Below are positions 63,926 to 64,000 of a stretch of 64,000 bases of DNA, one piece after another. The notes under the pieces are model-generated. The model was given only the letters and a program-made list of their open reading frames with translations. It did not search any database and had not been told where the DNA came from. Source of the DNA: Cyprinodon diabolis. Taxonomy: Eukaryota > Chordata > Actinopteri > Cyprinodontiformes > Cyprinodontidae. Made by a program: the position numbers and the translations under genes. Position 1 is the stretch's first letter. Each line of letters begins with the position of its first letter. The stretch is taken from contig CM060068.1 in assembly GCA_030533445.1 (NCBI GenBank), positions 29,808,510 to 29,872,509 on the forward strand, written 5' to 3'.

Positions 63926-64000
63926 TATACACGTATATATATATTTGTGTTGGTGTGAGCTACTGTCATGAAATGTATACATGGAAGATCATATCTAAGT

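Overview
The window is nuclear DNA of a teleost fish. The evidence is a vertebrate multi-exon gene with GT-AG introns, plus dense fish-type repeats: Tc1/mariner, Tol2-like and other hAT elements, L2-type LINE tails, tRNA-derived SINEs and a chromodomain Ty3/gypsy element. There is no bacterial-type gene organisation, and most long open frames are shadows of repeats.

The only host gene I can support is abi3bp (ABI family member 3 binding protein, also called TARSH), a secreted extracellular-matrix protein. It lies on the minus strand and fills about 0.34-47.2 kb. I could place 17 coding exons: a signal-peptide exon at 47.0 kb, an N-terminal FN3 module at 30.0-32.5 kb, a Pro/Gln/Thr/Lys-rich middle built almost entirely of phase-1 exons including one of 969 bp, and the start of the C-terminal FN3 module at 0.34-2.2 kb. 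Reading phase is compatible across every junction, giving about 910 codons. The 3' end of the gene is off the left edge.

Layout of mobile DNA, left to right: a decayed Tc1 split by a TTAA-flanked element (0.7-1.9 kb); LINE/SINE tails (5.4-6.4, 9-10.3, 12.9-13.1 kb); an 881-bp non-autonomous element with 9-bp target duplications and a helicase-like 5' fragment (16.8-17.6 kb); two hAT-like elements (18.7-19.3 and 20.9-21.5 kb); a young Tf1/sushi-like Ty3/gypsy retrotransposon with both LTRs and a 5-bp target duplication (23.07-28.81 kb); a 622-bp Tol2-like element (32.9-33.5 kb); an 870-bp GATG-type array (33.8-34.6 kb); a Tc1 copy with an intact transposase frame in intron 1 (40.4-41.6 kb); and a 379-bp TTAA element (44.6-45.0 kb). 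Upstream of the gene (47.2-64 kb) I see a second Tc1 copy with the same length and the same protein in opposite orientation (50.4-51.7 kb), LINE relics, and a broken long-TIR Tc1 inserted in a TA microsatellite (62.1-63.9 kb). I recognise no second host gene.

The most interesting signals are (1) the two apparently identical inverted Tc1 copies that bracket exon 1 and the promoter region of abi3bp; (2) in the LTR element, an 11-nt match between the predicted mRNA 5' end and the region just after the 5' LTR, as expected for self-primed reverse transcription; (3) a 166-codon leader ORF in the same LTR whose stop codon overlaps the gag start; and (4) the helicase-derived non-autonomous element.
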